From NCBI GenBank assembly GCA_003151235.1, contig PLWZ01000057.1:1-64000 (forward strand): 64,000 bases of DNA, in the 5' to 3' direction. Every line of letters begins with the position of its first letter. The stretch's first letter is position 1. The notes below the pieces were generated by a model. The model had not been told where the DNA came from and ran no database searches. It saw only the letters and a program-made list of their open reading frames with translations. Source of the stretch: Acidimicrobiaceae bacterium (GTDB taxonomy: Bacteria > Actinomycetota > Acidimicrobiia > Acidimicrobiales > RAAP-2). This document shows, in pieces, positions 36,559-46,214 of this stretch. The position numbers and the translations under genes were made by a program.

Positions 36559-37596
36559 ATGGTCGGCTGGAGGGGTGTCATCGAGGAGTACCGGTCGCAC
36601 CTGCCGATCCCGCTCGGCGCGCCGGTCGTCACGCTGCTCGAGGGAGGCACGCCGCTCCTGCCTGCGCCCCGGCTGTCCGAACGGGTCGGGGCCAGCGTCC
36701 ATCTGAAGGTTGAGGGGGCCAACCCGACGGGCTCGTTCAAGGACCGCGGCATGACGGTCGCCATCTCGAACGCGGTGGCAGTCGGCGCCAAGGCCGTCGT
36801 CTGCGCGTCGACCGGGAACACCTCGGCCTCTGCGGCCGCCTACGCGAGCCGGGCAGGCCTGAAGTGCGTGGTCCTCATCCCCGAGGGTCACATCGCCCTC
36901 GGGAAGCTTGCCCAGGCGCTCGTCCACGGGGCCCGGGTTCTCCAGGTCCGTGGCAATTTCGACCAGGCCCTCAACATCGTGCGGGAGCTACCCGAGCGGG
37001 CCCCGGTGACGGTCGTCAACTCGGTGAACCCGTTCCGAATCGAGGGCCAGAAGACCGGCGCCTTCGAAATCGTCGACGTGTTGGGTGATGCGCCGGAGAT
37101 CCACTGCATCCCGGTCGGCAACGCCGGCAACATCACCGCGTACTGGCGCGGCTACTGCGAGTACAAGGCGGCCGGTCGCTCGACCAGGCTGCCGAGGATG
37201 CTCGGCTTCCAGGCCGCCGGGGCGGCGCCGATCGTGCTCGGCCATGTCGTCGAAGAGCCCGAGACCGTCGCGACGGCCATCCGGATCGGGAACCCGGCGG
37301 GCTGGTACGCAGCCACGGCGGCGGCGAGCGAGTCCGGCGGTTCCATCACATCGGTGACCGACGAGCAGATCCTGGCCGCCTACCGGTTCTTGGCCGAGGA
37401 GGAGTCGGTGTTCTGCGAGGCCGCGTCGGCGGCGTCGGTCGCCGGGCTGCTGCAGAGCGACATCCCGCCCGGTTCCACGGTCGTCTGCGTGCTGACAGGC
37501 CACGGGCTGAAGGATCCGGACCTCGCGATCAGCCAGATCGACGTGCCGAGCGTCGTCGACGCGGACATCGACGCGATCCTCTCCAGCCTGGACTGA
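36559..37596 (+). CDS. thrC: Threonine synthase
   Basis: PLP enzyme (345 aa) converting O-phosphohomoserine to threonine. The PLP lysine is Lys61 in GSFKDRG; the phosphate-binding [10 protein letters not shown] loop and the late [10 protein letters not shown] are in place. ATG 36559 directly follows hom. The usual third gene, thrB (homoserine kinase, which makes the substrate), is not next to it; an ABC importer begins instead. Confidence 0.96.
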   Translation: MVGWRGVIEEYRSHLPIPLGAPVVTLLEGGTPLLPAPRLSERVGASVHLKVEGANPTGSFKDRGMTVAISNAVAVGAKAVVCASTGNTSASAAAYASRAGLKCVVLIPEGHIALGKLAQALVHGARVLQVRGNFDQALNIVRELPERAPVTVVNSVNPFRIEGQKTGAFEIVDVLGDAPEIHCIPVGNAGNITAYWRGYCEYKAAGRSTRLPRMLGFQAAGAAPIVLGHVVEEPETVATAIRIGNPAGWYAATAAASESGGSITSVTDEQILAAYRFLAEEESVFCEAASAASVAGLLQSDIPPGSTVVCVLTGHGLKDPDLAISQIDVPSVVDADIDAILSSLD

Positions 37597-37718
37597 ATCG
37601 GCGGGTCCTGCGGCGCCTGGAAAGGAAGGGCGACGTGGAGTCGGCGTCGGGAGTCGTACTGCCCATATCCAGCGACTTCTCCCTGCGACCCGCCCGAGCG
37701 GCCGGCCCCTGCTCCGCC

Positions 37719-37724
37719 TACGCT
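37719..37724 (+). promoter_or_regulatory. -10-like TACGCT before ABC importer operon
   Basis: TACGCT ends 6 bases before ATG 37731 and decides that start over an upstream in-frame GTG. The importer therefore looks independently transcribed from the threonine genes. Confidence 0.5.
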
Positions 37725-37730
37725 CTCGCA

Positions 37731-39191
37731 ATGAGCGACAACGACTTTGATCCGACCGCAACGGCAGGCGACGGTGGCCTGAGCCTCGTTCGGCGACCCT
37801 TCTCGCGGCGTGATCTGTTGCTCGGCGCAGGTGCTGCCGGCGTCGGCGCCGGCCTCACCCTGCTCGTCCCGAGCGTGGCCGGCGCGGCGAGCGCCAAGTT
37901 CCCCTTGGGCGCGTCCAAGAAGTCGAAGTCCAAGCCGGTCCCGATCACCATGTGGCATTCGATGACATCGGCCAACCTAGCGACGCTCACCACCTTGACG
38001 AACACCTTCAACGCGTCGCAGCGCGACGTCCACGTGAGCCTGGTCGCCCAGACCAGCTATGGCGACACGCTCACCGCGTACACGACGGCGCTATCGGGTG
38101 GGACCTCCAAGCTGCCCGACGTCGTGCAGTGGGAGAACGAGCTCATCCAGATCCTGATCGACAGCCAGAGCGTGGTCCCCGCAGCGTCGGCCATCGAGGC
38201 CGACCACTATTCGTTCAGCGACTTTGTCCCGTCCATGGTCGACTACTTCAAGGTGGACGGCACCCAATGGGCGATGCCGTTCAACATCTCGAGCCAGGTC
38301 CTCTACTACGACCAGAACGCCCTCGCGAAGGCCGGCCTCGACCCGACCAAACCCCCGGCCAACTTCGACGACCTCCGCACGGCGGCGCAGAAGATCGTCT
38401 CGTCGGGCACCGCCAAGTACGGGATGAGCCTCAAGATCGACTACACGAACCTCGAGCTGTGGATGGCGCTGGGCGGCCAGACGTTTTTGAACAAGAACAA
38501 TGGGCGGAGCGGTCGGGCCACCGCTGTCTCCTTCGACGACGCGCTCGGCAAGTCGATCTTCAACTGGTGGGGCGGCATGCTGAGCAGCAACCTCGCCCAG
38601 TCGACCTCTTTCACGGCCTTCGACAACCTCCTGGCCATCGGATCGGGCATTGCCCCGATCACGATCGACACGTCCGCGGCCCTCGGCACGATCATCCAGG
38701 TCCTGAGCGGCGGGCAGTATCCGGACGTGAAGCTGGGGGTCGCGCCGCTCCCGCTGCCGACCGTCAAGCGTTCGAAGAAGGGCGGCGCCTTTGTCGGCGG
38801 CGCCGGCCTGTACATGGTGAAGAAGTCCACCCCGGCCACCGTCGACGCGTCGTGGCAGTTCATGAAGTTCCTGGCCTCGCCCCAGTCCCAGGCCACCTGG
38901 GCGGCGGGGACCGGATACGTGCCCATCCGCAAGTCGTCGCTCGCCATGGCCCCGCTCGCGGCGACGCTGGCCGGGCAACCCGGGTTCAAGGTCGCCTACG
39001 AGCAGTTGCTGGCCAGCCCGATCAACCCGGCGACCGCCGGCTCCGTGACCGGCGCCGCACCCCAGATGGGACCGGTCGCGATCAACGACGCGCTGTCGAC
39101 GCTCGCCACGGGCGGGTCGCCGAGTTCGGCCCTCGCCCAGGCGGTCCAGAACGCCAACTCGGCCATCTCCTCGTACAACGAACGAATCTGA
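37731..39191 (+). CDS. ABC importer substrate-binding protein (UgpB-like)
   Basis: Family 1 extracellular solute-binding protein (486 aa). A Tat signal SRRDLLLGAGAAG begins near residue 25, so it is exported folded. The mature start ITMWHSMTSANL and WENELIQILIDS, then the MPFNISSQVLYYDQNA hinge region, resemble UgpB of glycerol-3-phosphate import more than maltose binders. Substrate is inferred only: a sugar or glycerol phosphate. Two permease genes follow. Confidence 0.88.
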   Translation: MSDNDFDPTATAGDGGLSLVRRPFSRRDLLLGAGAAGVGAGLTLLVPSVAGAASAKFPLGASKKSKSKPVPITMWHSMTSANLATLTTLTNTFNASQRDVHVSLVAQTSYGDTLTAYTTALSGGTSKLPDVVQWENELIQILIDSQSVVPAASAIEADHYSFSDFVPSMVDYFKVDGTQWAMPFNISSQVLYYDQNALAKAGLDPTKPPANFDDLRTAAQKIVSSGTAKYGMSLKIDYTNLELWMALGGQTFLNKNNGRSGRATAVSFDDALGKSIFNWWGGMLSSNLAQSTSFTAFDNLLAIGSGIAPITIDTSAALGTIIQVLSGGQYPDVKLGVAPLPLPTVKRSKKGGAFVGGAGLYMVKKSTPATVDASWQFMKFLASPQSQATWAAGTGYVPIRKSSLAMAPLAATLAGQPGFKVAYEQLLASPINPATAGSVTGAAPQMGPVAINDALSTLATGGSPSSALAQAVQNANSAISSYNERI

Positions 39192-39228
39192 GGAACCTCC
39201 GAGCGCACCAAGCGACGGCGTCGCACGA

Positions 39229-40119
39229 ATGACACCACGCTTCATCCGGAGGGCCCGAGAGGCAGCACTCGGCTATCTGCTCATTCTTCCGGCGATCGCG
39301 GCGTTCGGGCTTTTCATCTTCTACCCGTTGGTGAAGACGGCGTATCTCGGCTTCTTCCTGGCCCCGCCGTTCCCGAACCTCCCGTCCCACTACGTCGGGT
39401 TCCACCAGTACGGGCAGATCCTGGGCTCGTCGGACTTCCGCGACAGCCTCGGCCGAACCGGGCTGTTCGTCCTCTACACCGTGCCGATCGGGATCGTGCT
39501 CGGGCTTGCGCTGGCCAACCTGGCCCAGAAGAAGTTGCCCGGGATCCGCCTGTTCCGGACGATCTTCTCCTCGTCGGTGGCGACGTCGGTCGCCGTGGCG
39601 TCGGTCCTCTTCTTCACCCTCCTCAACCCGGAGGTGGGACTGCTCAGCTACGCCTTCGGCAAGGAGGGTGGCAACGGGATCCTGGCCGACCCGCACTGGG
39701 CGCTGCCCGCGATCGCGCTCGTCACGATCTGGCAGAACATCGGGTTCACGTTCATCTTGATGAGCGCGGCGCTCCAGTCGTTGCCCGAGGACGTGCTCGA
39801 GGCGTCCATGGTGGACGGCGCCTCGAGTGGCGTGCGGTTCCGACGGATCACCCTTCCCCTGTTGTCCCCCATCCTTTTCTTTGCGGTCGTGATCGGTGTC
39901 ATCAGCGGGTTCCAGGCGTTCGGCCAGATCGACCTGTTGACCCAGGGGGGACCGAACCACGCGACGTTGGTGCTGATCTACGACCTCTACCAACAGGCGT
40001 TCCAGTTCAACAACCCCGGGTACGCCGCGGTGCTTTCGGTCGCCCTGTTCTTCATCTTGTTGGTGCTGACGTTCGTCCAGTTCTGGTTCTTCCAGCGGAG
40101 GGTCAGCTATGCAAACTGA
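39229..40119 (+). CDS. ABC importer permease (UgpA-like)
   Basis: Membrane permease (296 aa) with about six helices and the cytosolic EAA loop EASMVDGASSGVRFRRITLP, the site that docks the ATPase. MalF/UgpA-type. Its 3' end overlaps the next permease gene by 11 bases. Confidence 0.93.
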   Translation: MTPRFIRRAREAALGYLLILPAIAAFGLFIFYPLVKTAYLGFFLAPPFPNLPSHYVGFHQYGQILGSSDFRDSLGRTGLFVLYTVPIGIVLGLALANLAQKKLPGIRLFRTIFSSSVATSVAVASVLFFTLLNPEVGLLSYAFGKEGGNGILADPHWALPAIALVTIWQNIGFTFILMSAALQSLPEDVLEASMVDGASSGVRFRRITLPLLSPILFFAVVIGVISGFQAFGQIDLLTQGGPNHATLVLIYDLYQQAFQFNNPGYAAVLSVALFFILLVLTFVQFWFFQRRVSYAN

Positions 40120-40960
40120 CTCCGCCGTAGCGGCACGCCGGAAGAAGCGGACGCGCCTCGCCGTCCGCTACCTGGTCCTGATCCTCGCGGCGGCGGTCAT
40201 CCTCTTCCCGATCTACATCACGGTCGTGGACGGCCTCCTCTCGCCGCAGCAGGTCGTCCACCGCCCGCCGACCCTGTTCCCGCTCAACCCGCACTGGGGC
40301 AACTTCGCCACGGCCTTCAACCAGGGCGACCTCGGGATCTATCTCCGCAACAGCGCCATCGTGACGATCGCCGTCATGGTCGCCGAGGTGCTCACCTCGG
40401 TGTTGGCGGCCTACGCCTTCGTGTTCCTGCGCTTCCCGGGCCGCAAGATCCTGTTCTTCGCGTCCCTGGCCACGCTCATGGTCCCGTTCGAGGCGACGCT
40501 CATCCCGAACTACCAGACCATCCAGAAGATCGGCCTGTTCAACACCTACCCGGCGCTGATCCTCCCGTTCATCGCGAGCGGGATCGGCATCTTCCTGTTC
40601 CGCCAGGCCTTCTTGAGCTTCCCATCCGAGATCCGCGACGCCTCACGCCTCGACGGCTGCGGGCACATCAAGTTCTTGTTCCGGATCGTCGCGCCGATCA
40701 ACCGACCGATCATCGCCGCGTTCGCCCTGTTCGCCTTCCTCACCTCGTGGAACCAGTACCTGTGGCCGCTCGTAGTGACCCAGACGAACAGCGTCCGGAC
40801 CGTCCAGATCGGATTGCGTCAGCTCGCCGCCACGAACTTCAACCAGATCGACGTGGTGTTCGCCGGCACGATCCTGGCCGCGCTCCCGATCGCGGTGCTG
40901 CTGCTCGCCTTCCAAAAGCAGCTGGTGAGCGGGCTGACCGCCGGGGCGGTCAAGGGCTGA
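40109..40960 (+). CDS. ABC importer permease (UgpE-like)
   Basis: Second permease (283 aa), MalG/UgpE-type, six helices with EAA loop DASRLDGCGHIKFLFRIVAP. The operon lacks an ATPase gene, so the importer must use a shared ATP-binding subunit encoded elsewhere, as is common for actinobacterial sugar importers. Confidence 0.93.
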   Translation: MQTDSAVAARRKKRTRLAVRYLVLILAAAVILFPIYITVVDGLLSPQQVVHRPPTLFPLNPHWGNFATAFNQGDLGIYLRNSAIVTIAVMVAEVLTSVLAAYAFVFLRFPGRKILFFASLATLMVPFEATLIPNYQTIQKIGLFNTYPALILPFIASGIGIFLFRQAFLSFPSEIRDASRLDGCGHIKFLFRIVAPINRPIIAAFALFAFLTSWNQYLWPLVVTQTNSVRTVQIGLRQLAATNFNQIDVVFAGTILAALPIAVLLLAFQKQLVSGLTAGAVKG

Positions 40961-41204
40961 GCCGGCGGGCCACTCAGAAGGTCCAGGCGAACACGACCTG
41001 GCCCGTCTCGAGGTCACCCGGTCCGAGCGCTCGTATCTCCATGAGACCGGCTTGCCCGACTTCGGGCATCGCCCCTCGTCGTAGCCGAATCGGGTCGTCC
41101 GTCCGGCAGTAGCATTTTCGCCGGATGTGCGATGACCGTCGCGTCCTCGGCCCGGTTGTGCCGGGACCCAACCGCGTGGTCAACCCGCAGAGATGGAGGT
41201 GCTC
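40961..41204. other. Intergenic region before the CoA-transferase genes
   Basis: No supported gene. TAGCAT at 41110-41115 could be a -10, giving a leader of about 80 bases to scoA. A 31-codon minus-strand reading frame at 40974-41069 was considered and not accepted. Confidence 0.35.
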
Positions 41205-41969
41205 GTGAACAAGTCCGTCGCCTCGCCGGCCGCTGCGGTGGCAGACATCGGCAGCGGGGCCAGCATGGCCGTGGGCGGCTTCGGGCTCTGCGGGATCCCG
41301 ACGGAGCTGATCGCGGCACTGGCGAAGACGGGCGTCGAAGACCTCCGGGTCCTGTCCAACAACTGCGGGGTCGACGACTGGGGGCTCGGGATCCTTCTCT
41401 CGAACAAGCGGATCTCCCGGATCACAAGCTCGTATGTCGGTGAGAACAAGGAGTTCGAGCGGCAGTTCTTGAGCGGGGAGCTCGAGGTCGAGCTCATCCC
41501 GCAGGGGACCCTGGCCGAGCGGATGCGGGCCGGGGGCTGCGGCGTGCCCGCCTTCTACACGCCCGCAGGTGTCGGCACACTCGTGGCCGAGGGCGGGCTC
41601 CCGTGGCGCTACGGCACCGACGGCTCGGTCATCCTGGCGTCGCCACCGAAGGAGGTGCGGGAGTTCGGCGGTCGCTCCTACGTCTTGGAAGAGGCGATCA
41701 CCACCGACTTCGCGCTCGTTCGGGCGGCCGTCGGGGACACCCACGGGAACCTGGTCTTCAACGCGTCGGCGCGGAACTTCAACCCCCTGTGCGCCATGGC
41801 CGGTGCGGTCACCATCGCCGAGGTCGAGCGGCTCGTCGAGCCGGGGGAGCTCGACCCCGACTCGATTCACCTGCCGGGCATCTTCGTCCAGCGGGTGGTC
41901 GAGGTCGGCGAGGACTCCGAGAAGCGAATCGAACGCCGGACGGTTCGCCCGGGAACCGATAGGGGCTGA
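41205..41969 (+). CDS. scoA: 3-oxoacid CoA-transferase subunit A
   Basis: Alpha subunit (254 aa) of succinyl-CoA:3-ketoacid CoA-transferase-type enzyme. The family start [14 protein letters not shown] and the CoA-binding GGFGLCGIP are clear. GTG 41205 is preferred over ATG 41193 because GGAGG lies 5 bases before it and it matches family N-termini. It is followed 2 bases later by subunit B. Likely role: activating acetoacetate or a related 3-oxoacid for energy use. Confidence 0.93.
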   Translation: MNKSVASPAAAVADIGSGASMAVGGFGLCGIPTELIAALAKTGVEDLRVLSNNCGVDDWGLGILLSNKRISRITSSYVGENKEFERQFLSGELEVELIPQGTLAERMRAGGCGVPAFYTPAGVGTLVAEGGLPWRYGTDGSVILASPPKEVREFGGRSYVLEEAITTDFALVRAAVGDTHGNLVFNASARNFNPLCAMAGAVTIAEVERLVEPGELDPDSIHLPGIFVQRVVEVGEDSEKRIERRTVRPGTDRG

Positions 41970-41971
41970 CG

Positions 41972-42631
41972 ATGACATTGACGCGTGAGCAGCTGGCCGC
42001 ACGGGTCGCGGCCGAGCTCGGGCCCGGTCAGTACGTCAACCTCGGGATCGGCCTGCCGACGCTCGTGCCCAACTACGTCCCCGACGGCGTCCATCTCGTG
42101 CTGCAGAGCGAGAACGGGATCCTGGGGGTCGGTCCGTATCCGGTCGAGGCGGAGGTCGACCCCGACCTGATCAATGCGGGCAAGGAGACGGTGACGGTCC
42201 TGCCCGGGGCGTCGTTCTTCGACTCGAGCCTGTCGTTCGCCATGATCAGGGGCGGTCACATCGACGCGGCCGTGCTCGGTGCGATGCAGGTATCGGTGGA
42301 CGGCGACCTGGCCAACTGGATGATCCCCGGGAAGATGGTGAAAGGGATGGGCGGGGCCATGGACCTCGTCCACGGGGCGAGACGGGTCATCGTGATGATG
42401 GAGCACGTCGCGAAGGACGGGTCGTTCAAGATCGTCAACGAATGCACGCTGCCGCTCACCGGGCGCCGGGTCGTCCAGCGGATCATCACCGACATGGCCG
42501 TCATCGACGTCACTGCCGACGGCCTGGTCCTGCGAGAGGTGATCCCCGGTCTCACGGTCGACGACGTCGTCGCGGCGACCGAGCCCCCGCTCTCGGTCCC
42601 GCAGGACCCCAAGGTGATGGAGATCGCCTAG
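41972..42631 (+). CDS. scoB: 3-oxoacid CoA-transferase subunit B
   Basis: Beta subunit (219 aa) carrying the catalytic glutamate Glu47 in SENGILG, preceded by NLGIGLPT. The CoA thioester forms on this residue. Length and motifs are ordinary for ScoB; acetate/acetoacetate specificity (AtoA-like) cannot be excluded. Confidence 0.94.
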   Translation: MTLTREQLAARVAAELGPGQYVNLGIGLPTLVPNYVPDGVHLVLQSENGILGVGPYPVEAEVDPDLINAGKETVTVLPGASFFDSSLSFAMIRGGHIDAAVLGAMQVSVDGDLANWMIPGKMVKGMGGAMDLVHGARRVIVMMEHVAKDGSFKIVNECTLPLTGRRVVQRIITDMAVIDVTADGLVLREVIPGLTVDDVVAATEPPLSVPQDPKVMEIA

Positions 42632-42661
42632 CAACCCACCCGTCGAAACCGCCCCGGCAGA

Positions 42662-42696
42662 CCCTTCCCGGGCCCCACATGGGACCGCCCGGAGGG
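42662..42696 (+). terminator. GC-rich hairpin after scoB
   Basis: CCCT-TC-CCGGGC at 42662-42673 pairs with GCCCGGAGGG at 42687-42696, a ten-pair stem with a 2-base bulge, 30 bases after the scoB stop. No T-tract follows, so it is a weak terminator or a processing barrier. Confidence 0.4.
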
Positions 42697-42747
42697 AACA
42701 AGGCGGGTCGTCCCGGCGTTGACCCTGGTGTCGGCTCTGCCGATTGG

Positions 42748-42777
42748 TTGCCGGTTCGCCCGCCGGACGGCTACCAT
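42748..42777 (+). promoter_or_regulatory. Candidate rho promoter
   Basis: TTGCCG at 42748-42753 and TACCAT at 42772-42777 are 18 bases apart, resembling a housekeeping promoter. It would leave a leader of about 170 bases before rho, which fits the known autogenous control of rho in other bacteria. Apart from this and the hairpin before it, the 42632-42955 gap holds nothing recognised. Confidence 0.45.
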
Positions 42778-42955
42778 TCTCTTAAGACCACCCGCGCCTC
42801 GGAGCGCATGCCCAAACCTCTTTCGCGGTTTCGGCAGGGCTTCGTAGCCAGTGGCGATGGGGGTTCCGTCCCGGTTCGCGGGATCCGCTCCCACCCCCTG
42901 CTTTCCCGCAATGGCATAAACGCAGACCTTGCGGCATCAAAAGATGAGGAGGCCG

Positions 42956-44743
42956 ATGACTGCCGAACAGCAGCTCGAACGGTCCGTGCTCGAATCCAAG
43001 GAGCGAGAAGAGCTCCATGCCATCGCCCAGGCGATGGACATCAAGACGACCGCCAGGTCGAAAAAGTCGGATCTGATCGATCAGATCCTCTCCGCCACCG
43101 GCGTGCCCAACGGCAGCGCCACCAATGGCGACCATGCGTCGCCCAACGGCTCGGCGGAACCGGCGACCGAGGTCGCGGCGAACGCCCGCACCCGGGCCGC
43201 ATCGGCCTCGCGGTCCAACGGTTCCAAGACCCCGTCGATGGAGGACATCGAGGCCGAACTGGACTCGACGATCACCACCAACGGTTCGGCCACCTCCGAC
43301 GACTCGGAGTCCGACGATTCGGACGATACCGACGACTCCGACCATTCCGACGATAGAGACGAGCGGCCGAGAGCCCCCGTCGCCACGCGCACCTCCCAGC
43401 AGTCCCAGCAGCGGACCGGGAACCGGCCCGGGGCCGGCAACTCCAACGCCAACCCGAATTCCAACGCCAACTCCCACGGGTCCCAGCAGGGAGTCGAGGC
43501 GGGCAACCGGCGCAACAACCGCCGCCGCCGCGGTCGTGAGCGGGGCCCGGAGACCCAGCGCGAGTTCCAGGGTGGTTCCGGGCAGGAGGGCCCGTACAAC
43601 GGCGAGCTCGTCGAGGTCCGGGGCCTGATCGACCTGCGCGAGGAGGGCTACGGCTTCCTGCGCTGCGACGGCTACCTCCCGTCGTCCAAGGACGTCTACG
43701 TGTCCATCAGCCAGGCGAGGCGCTTCGCGCTCCGCAAGGGTGACTACATCGAGGGCGCCTGCCGTCCCGCTTCGAACAACGAGCGGTACCCGGCCCTGCT
43801 GCGGATCGACACCGTGTCGGGCCTCGAGCCCGAAGAGGCCCGGAACCGGCCCCGCTTCGAGGACCTGACGCCGCTGTTCCCCGACGAGAGGCTGAACCTC
43901 GAGGAGTCCGGCGAGAAGGACAACCTCACCGCCCGGATCGTCGACCTTCTCTCGCCGATCGGCAAGGGCCAGCGCGGCCTGATCGTCTCGCCGCCCAAGG
44001 CCGGCAAGACGACGGTGATGAAGCACATCGCCCACTCGATCGAGGCGAACAACCCCGAGGTCCACCTCATGGTGCTCCTCGTCGACGAGCGTCCCGAAGA
44101 GGTCACCGACATGCGCCGGTCCGTGAAGGGCGAGGTCATCGCGTCGACCTTCGACCGGCCGCCCGATGAGCACACGACGGTCGCCGAGCTCGCCATCGAC
44201 CGTGCCAAGCGGCTGGTCGAGATGGGCAAGGACGTCGTCATCATCCTCGACGGGATCACCCGCCTCGCCCGCGCCTACAACCTGGCCGCTCCCGCCACCG
44301 GCCGGATCATGTCCGGTGGTGTCGACTCGGGAGCCCTCTACCCACCCAAGAAGTTCTTCGGTGCGGCCCGCAACATCGAGGAGGGGGGCTCGCTGACCAT
44401 CCTGGCCACCGCGCTCGTCGAGACCGGATCCAAGATGGACGAGGTCATCTTCGAGGAGTTCAAGGGCACCGGGAACATGGAGCTCCGCCTCGACCGGCGG
44501 CTGGCCGAGCGCCGGCTGTACCCGTCGATCGACGTGAACGCAAGCTCCACCCGGCACGAGGAGCTCCTCTTCGACCGGGGCGAGCTCCAGCAGGTCTGGA
44601 AGCTTCGCCGGGTCCTGAACGCCCTGGCTGCCGAGGGCAACGCCGCCCCCGGGCTCGAGCTGCTCATGGACAAGATCCGGACCACCAAGTCCAACACCGA
44701 GTTCCTGGCCGAGATCGCCAAGGGCCCGACACCGAACGGCTGA
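42956..44743 (+). CDS. rho: Transcription termination factor Rho
   Basis: Hexameric RNA-dependent ATPase (595 aa) that ends transcription. An N-terminal Rho_N/SAP-like segment (about 10-45) is followed by a long disordered insert (to about 205) rich in Ser/Asp, Asn/Gly and then Arg, typical of actinobacterial Rho; then the cold-shock-like RNA domain ([13 protein letters not shown]), P-loop PPKAGKTT at 346-353 and the Q/R loops. ATG 42956 follows GAGGAGG at 3 bases; ATG 42944 and GTG 42929 are upstream alternatives. Next genes: rpmE, prfA, prmC. Confidence 0.96.
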   Translation: MTAEQQLERSVLESKEREELHAIAQAMDIKTTARSKKSDLIDQILSATGVPNGSATNGDHASPNGSAEPATEVAANARTRAASASRSNGSKTPSMEDIEAELDSTITTNGSATSDDSESDDSDDTDDSDHSDDRDERPRAPVATRTSQQSQQRTGNRPGAGNSNANPNSNANSHGSQQGVEAGNRRNNRRRRGRERGPETQREFQGGSGQEGPYNGELVEVRGLIDLREEGYGFLRCDGYLPSSKDVYVSISQARRFALRKGDYIEGACRPASNNERYPALLRIDTVSGLEPEEARNRPRFEDLTPLFPDERLNLEESGEKDNLTARIVDLLSPIGKGQRGLIVSPPKAGKTTVMKHIAHSIEANNPEVHLMVLLVDERPEEVTDMRRSVKGEVIASTFDRPPDEHTTVAELAIDRAKRLVEMGKDVVIILDGITRLARAYNLAAPATGRIMSGGVDSGALYPPKKFFGAARNIEEGGSLTILATALVETGSKMDEVIFEEFKGTGNMELRLDRRLAERRLYPSIDVNASSTRHEELLFDRGELQQVWKLRRVLNALAAEGNAAPGLELLMDKIRTTKSNTEFLAEIAKGPTPNG

Positions 44744-44840
44744 GGGAATACATTCGGGGCGAATCGCCTTGAAGAGCGAGGGAGCGGTGCCCGGGATACC
44801 CGGCGCCGGCGCCCCAAGACGAGAAACACACGGAGGGACC

Positions 44841-45074
44841 ATGAAGGCCGACATCCACCCCGGTTACGGAGAGGCGACCGTTCGCTGCTCGTGCGGGAAC
44901 ACGTTCGTGACCCGTTCGACCAAGTCCGACCTCCACGTCGAGCTGTGCAGCCAGTGCCACCCGTTCTTCACCGGCAAGCAGAAGCTGGTTGACTCGGGCG
45001 GCCGGGTCGAGCGCTTCCAGCGCCGCTATGGCCAGCGCAAGGCTGCGGCCAAGCCCGGCCAGGCCAAGAACTAG
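44841..45074 (+). CDS. rpmE: Ribosomal protein bL31
   Basis: Large-subunit protein bL31 (77 aa), zinc-binding form with Cys16, Cys18, Cys36 and Cys39. ATG 44841 has CGGAGGG 3-4 bases upstream. A Lys/Ala-rich tail follows the domain. In mycobacteria a zinc-free paralogue replaces this form in zinc shortage; none is in the window. Confidence 0.97.
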   Translation: MKADIHPGYGEATVRCSCGNTFVTRSTKSDLHVELCSQCHPFFTGKQKLVDSGGRVERFQRRYGQRKAAAKPGQAKN

Positions 45075-45112
45075 ACCCGAACCGGTTCAGCCGCCCCGGC
45101 CAGCCGGGGCCG

Positions 45113-45118
45113 TAACCT
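45113..45118 (+). promoter_or_regulatory. -10-like TAACCT before prfA
   Basis: TAACCT ends 7 bases before GTG 45126 without a ribosome site, suggesting a leaderless internal promoter for prfA-prmC-tsaC. Confidence 0.45.
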
Positions 45119-45125
45119 GACGTCG

Positions 45126-46214
45126 GTGCCCGAGCCCCTCGACGCTCGCATGGCCCGACTCGAATCGGAGTACGAGGCCGTCCTCACGGAGCTCGCGGAT
45201 CCCGCAGCCTCGAATGACCTGACGCGCCTGCGCGACCTCTCGCGTCGTCGTAAGGACCTCGAAGAGGTCGTCGGGGTGTGGCGCGATCTCAGCCGCTCGC
45301 GCGACGACGTGGCGGCGGCCAAGGAGATGAGCGAAGAGGCGGTCGGCGACGAGCGCGACCTGGCCCGTGGCGAGCTCGACGAGTCCGAGGCAGCGGTGGC
45401 CGGGCTCGAGGAACGCCTGCGGGGCCTCCTGTTGCCGACCGACCCCAACGACGGCCGCAACGTGATCATCGAGATCCGCGGTGGGGAGGGCGGCGAGGAG
45501 GCCAACCTGTTCGCCCGCGACCTCTTCACCATGTACCAGCGCTATGCCGACAACCACCACTGGAAGGTGGAGGTGCTCTCCGAGAGCGCGACCGGCCGCG
45601 ACGGGCTGAACGAGGTCGTGTTCCTCGTGAAGGGGAAGGACGCCTGGCGCTACCTCGAGCACGAGGCGGGCCCGCACCGGGTCCAGCGGGTGCCCGTGAC
45701 CGAGTCCAAGGGACGCGTGCACACCTCGGCGGCCACGGTGACCGTGCTCCCGGAGGCCGACGAGGTGGACGTCGTCATCGATCCGAACGACCTGAAGATC
45801 GACGTCTACCGGTCGACCGGTCCGGGGGGCCAGTCGGTCAACACCACCGATTCGGCGGTCCGGATCACCCACCTCCCGACGGGCATCGTCGTGGCGATGC
45901 AGGACGAGAAGAGCCAGATCCAGAACCGGGCCAAGGCGATGACCGTCCTGCGGGCGCGCCTCTTGAAGGCCGAGCAGGACCGCCGGGCCGCCGAGGTCGC
46001 GGCGACGCGCAAGAGCCAGGTCGGCGGCGGCGGGCGGTCCGAGAAGATCCGGACCTACAACTACAAGGACAGCCGGGTCACCGACCATCGCATCGGGCTC
46101 ACCGTGCACAGGCTCGACCAGGTGCTGGCCGGTGACCTCGACGAGTTCGCCGAGGCCCTGATGTCGGACAAGCGGGCCCGCCAGCTCGACGACGACGAGC
46201 CCACCAACGAGTGA
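45126..46214 (+). CDS. prfA: Peptide chain release factor 1
   Basis: RF1 (362 aa), recognises UAA/UAG and releases the peptide. The tripeptide anticodon PxT reads PVT in QRVPVTESKGRVHTS, which marks RF1 rather than RF2, and GGQ is at 234-236. An N-terminal coiled-coil domain covers residues 1-100. Its GTGA stop overlaps the gene for the methyltransferase that modifies the GGQ glutamine. Confidence 0.97.
   Translation: MPEPLDARMARLESEYEAVLTELADPAASNDLTRLRDLSRRRKDLEEVVGVWRDLSRSRDDVAAAKEMSEEAVGDERDLARGELDESEAAVAGLEERLRGLLLPTDPNDGRNVIIEIRGGEGGEEANLFARDLFTMYQRYADNHHWKVEVLSESATGRDGLNEVVFLVKGKDAWRYLEHEAGPHRVQRVPVTESKGRVHTSAATVTVLPEADEVDVVIDPNDLKIDVYRSTGPGGQSVNTTDSAVRITHLPTGIVVAMQDEKSQIQNRAKAMTVLRARLLKAEQDRRAAEVAATRKSQVGGGGRSEKIRTYNYKDSRVTDHRIGLTVHRLDQVLAGDLDEFAEALMSDKRARQLDDDEPTNE

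Noticed and set aside
38091-39245. Long minus-strand frames opposite the importer, ATP synthase and aconitase genes
   Set aside because: They are open only because high-GC codon bias removes stops; the plus-strand (or, for aconitase, minus-strand) frames carry the recognised motifs.
40974-41069. 31-codon minus-strand frame with a GAGGGG before its ATG
   Set aside because: Short, no recognised similarity, and the ribosome-site spacing is only about 2 bases; it lies in the gap before scoA where a plus-strand leader is more likely.
44790-44820. Intrinsic terminator between rho and rpmE
   Set aside because: CCGGG-ATA-CCCGG and a GGCGCCGGCGCC palindrome are present but with no T-tract, and the genes are normally co-expressed.
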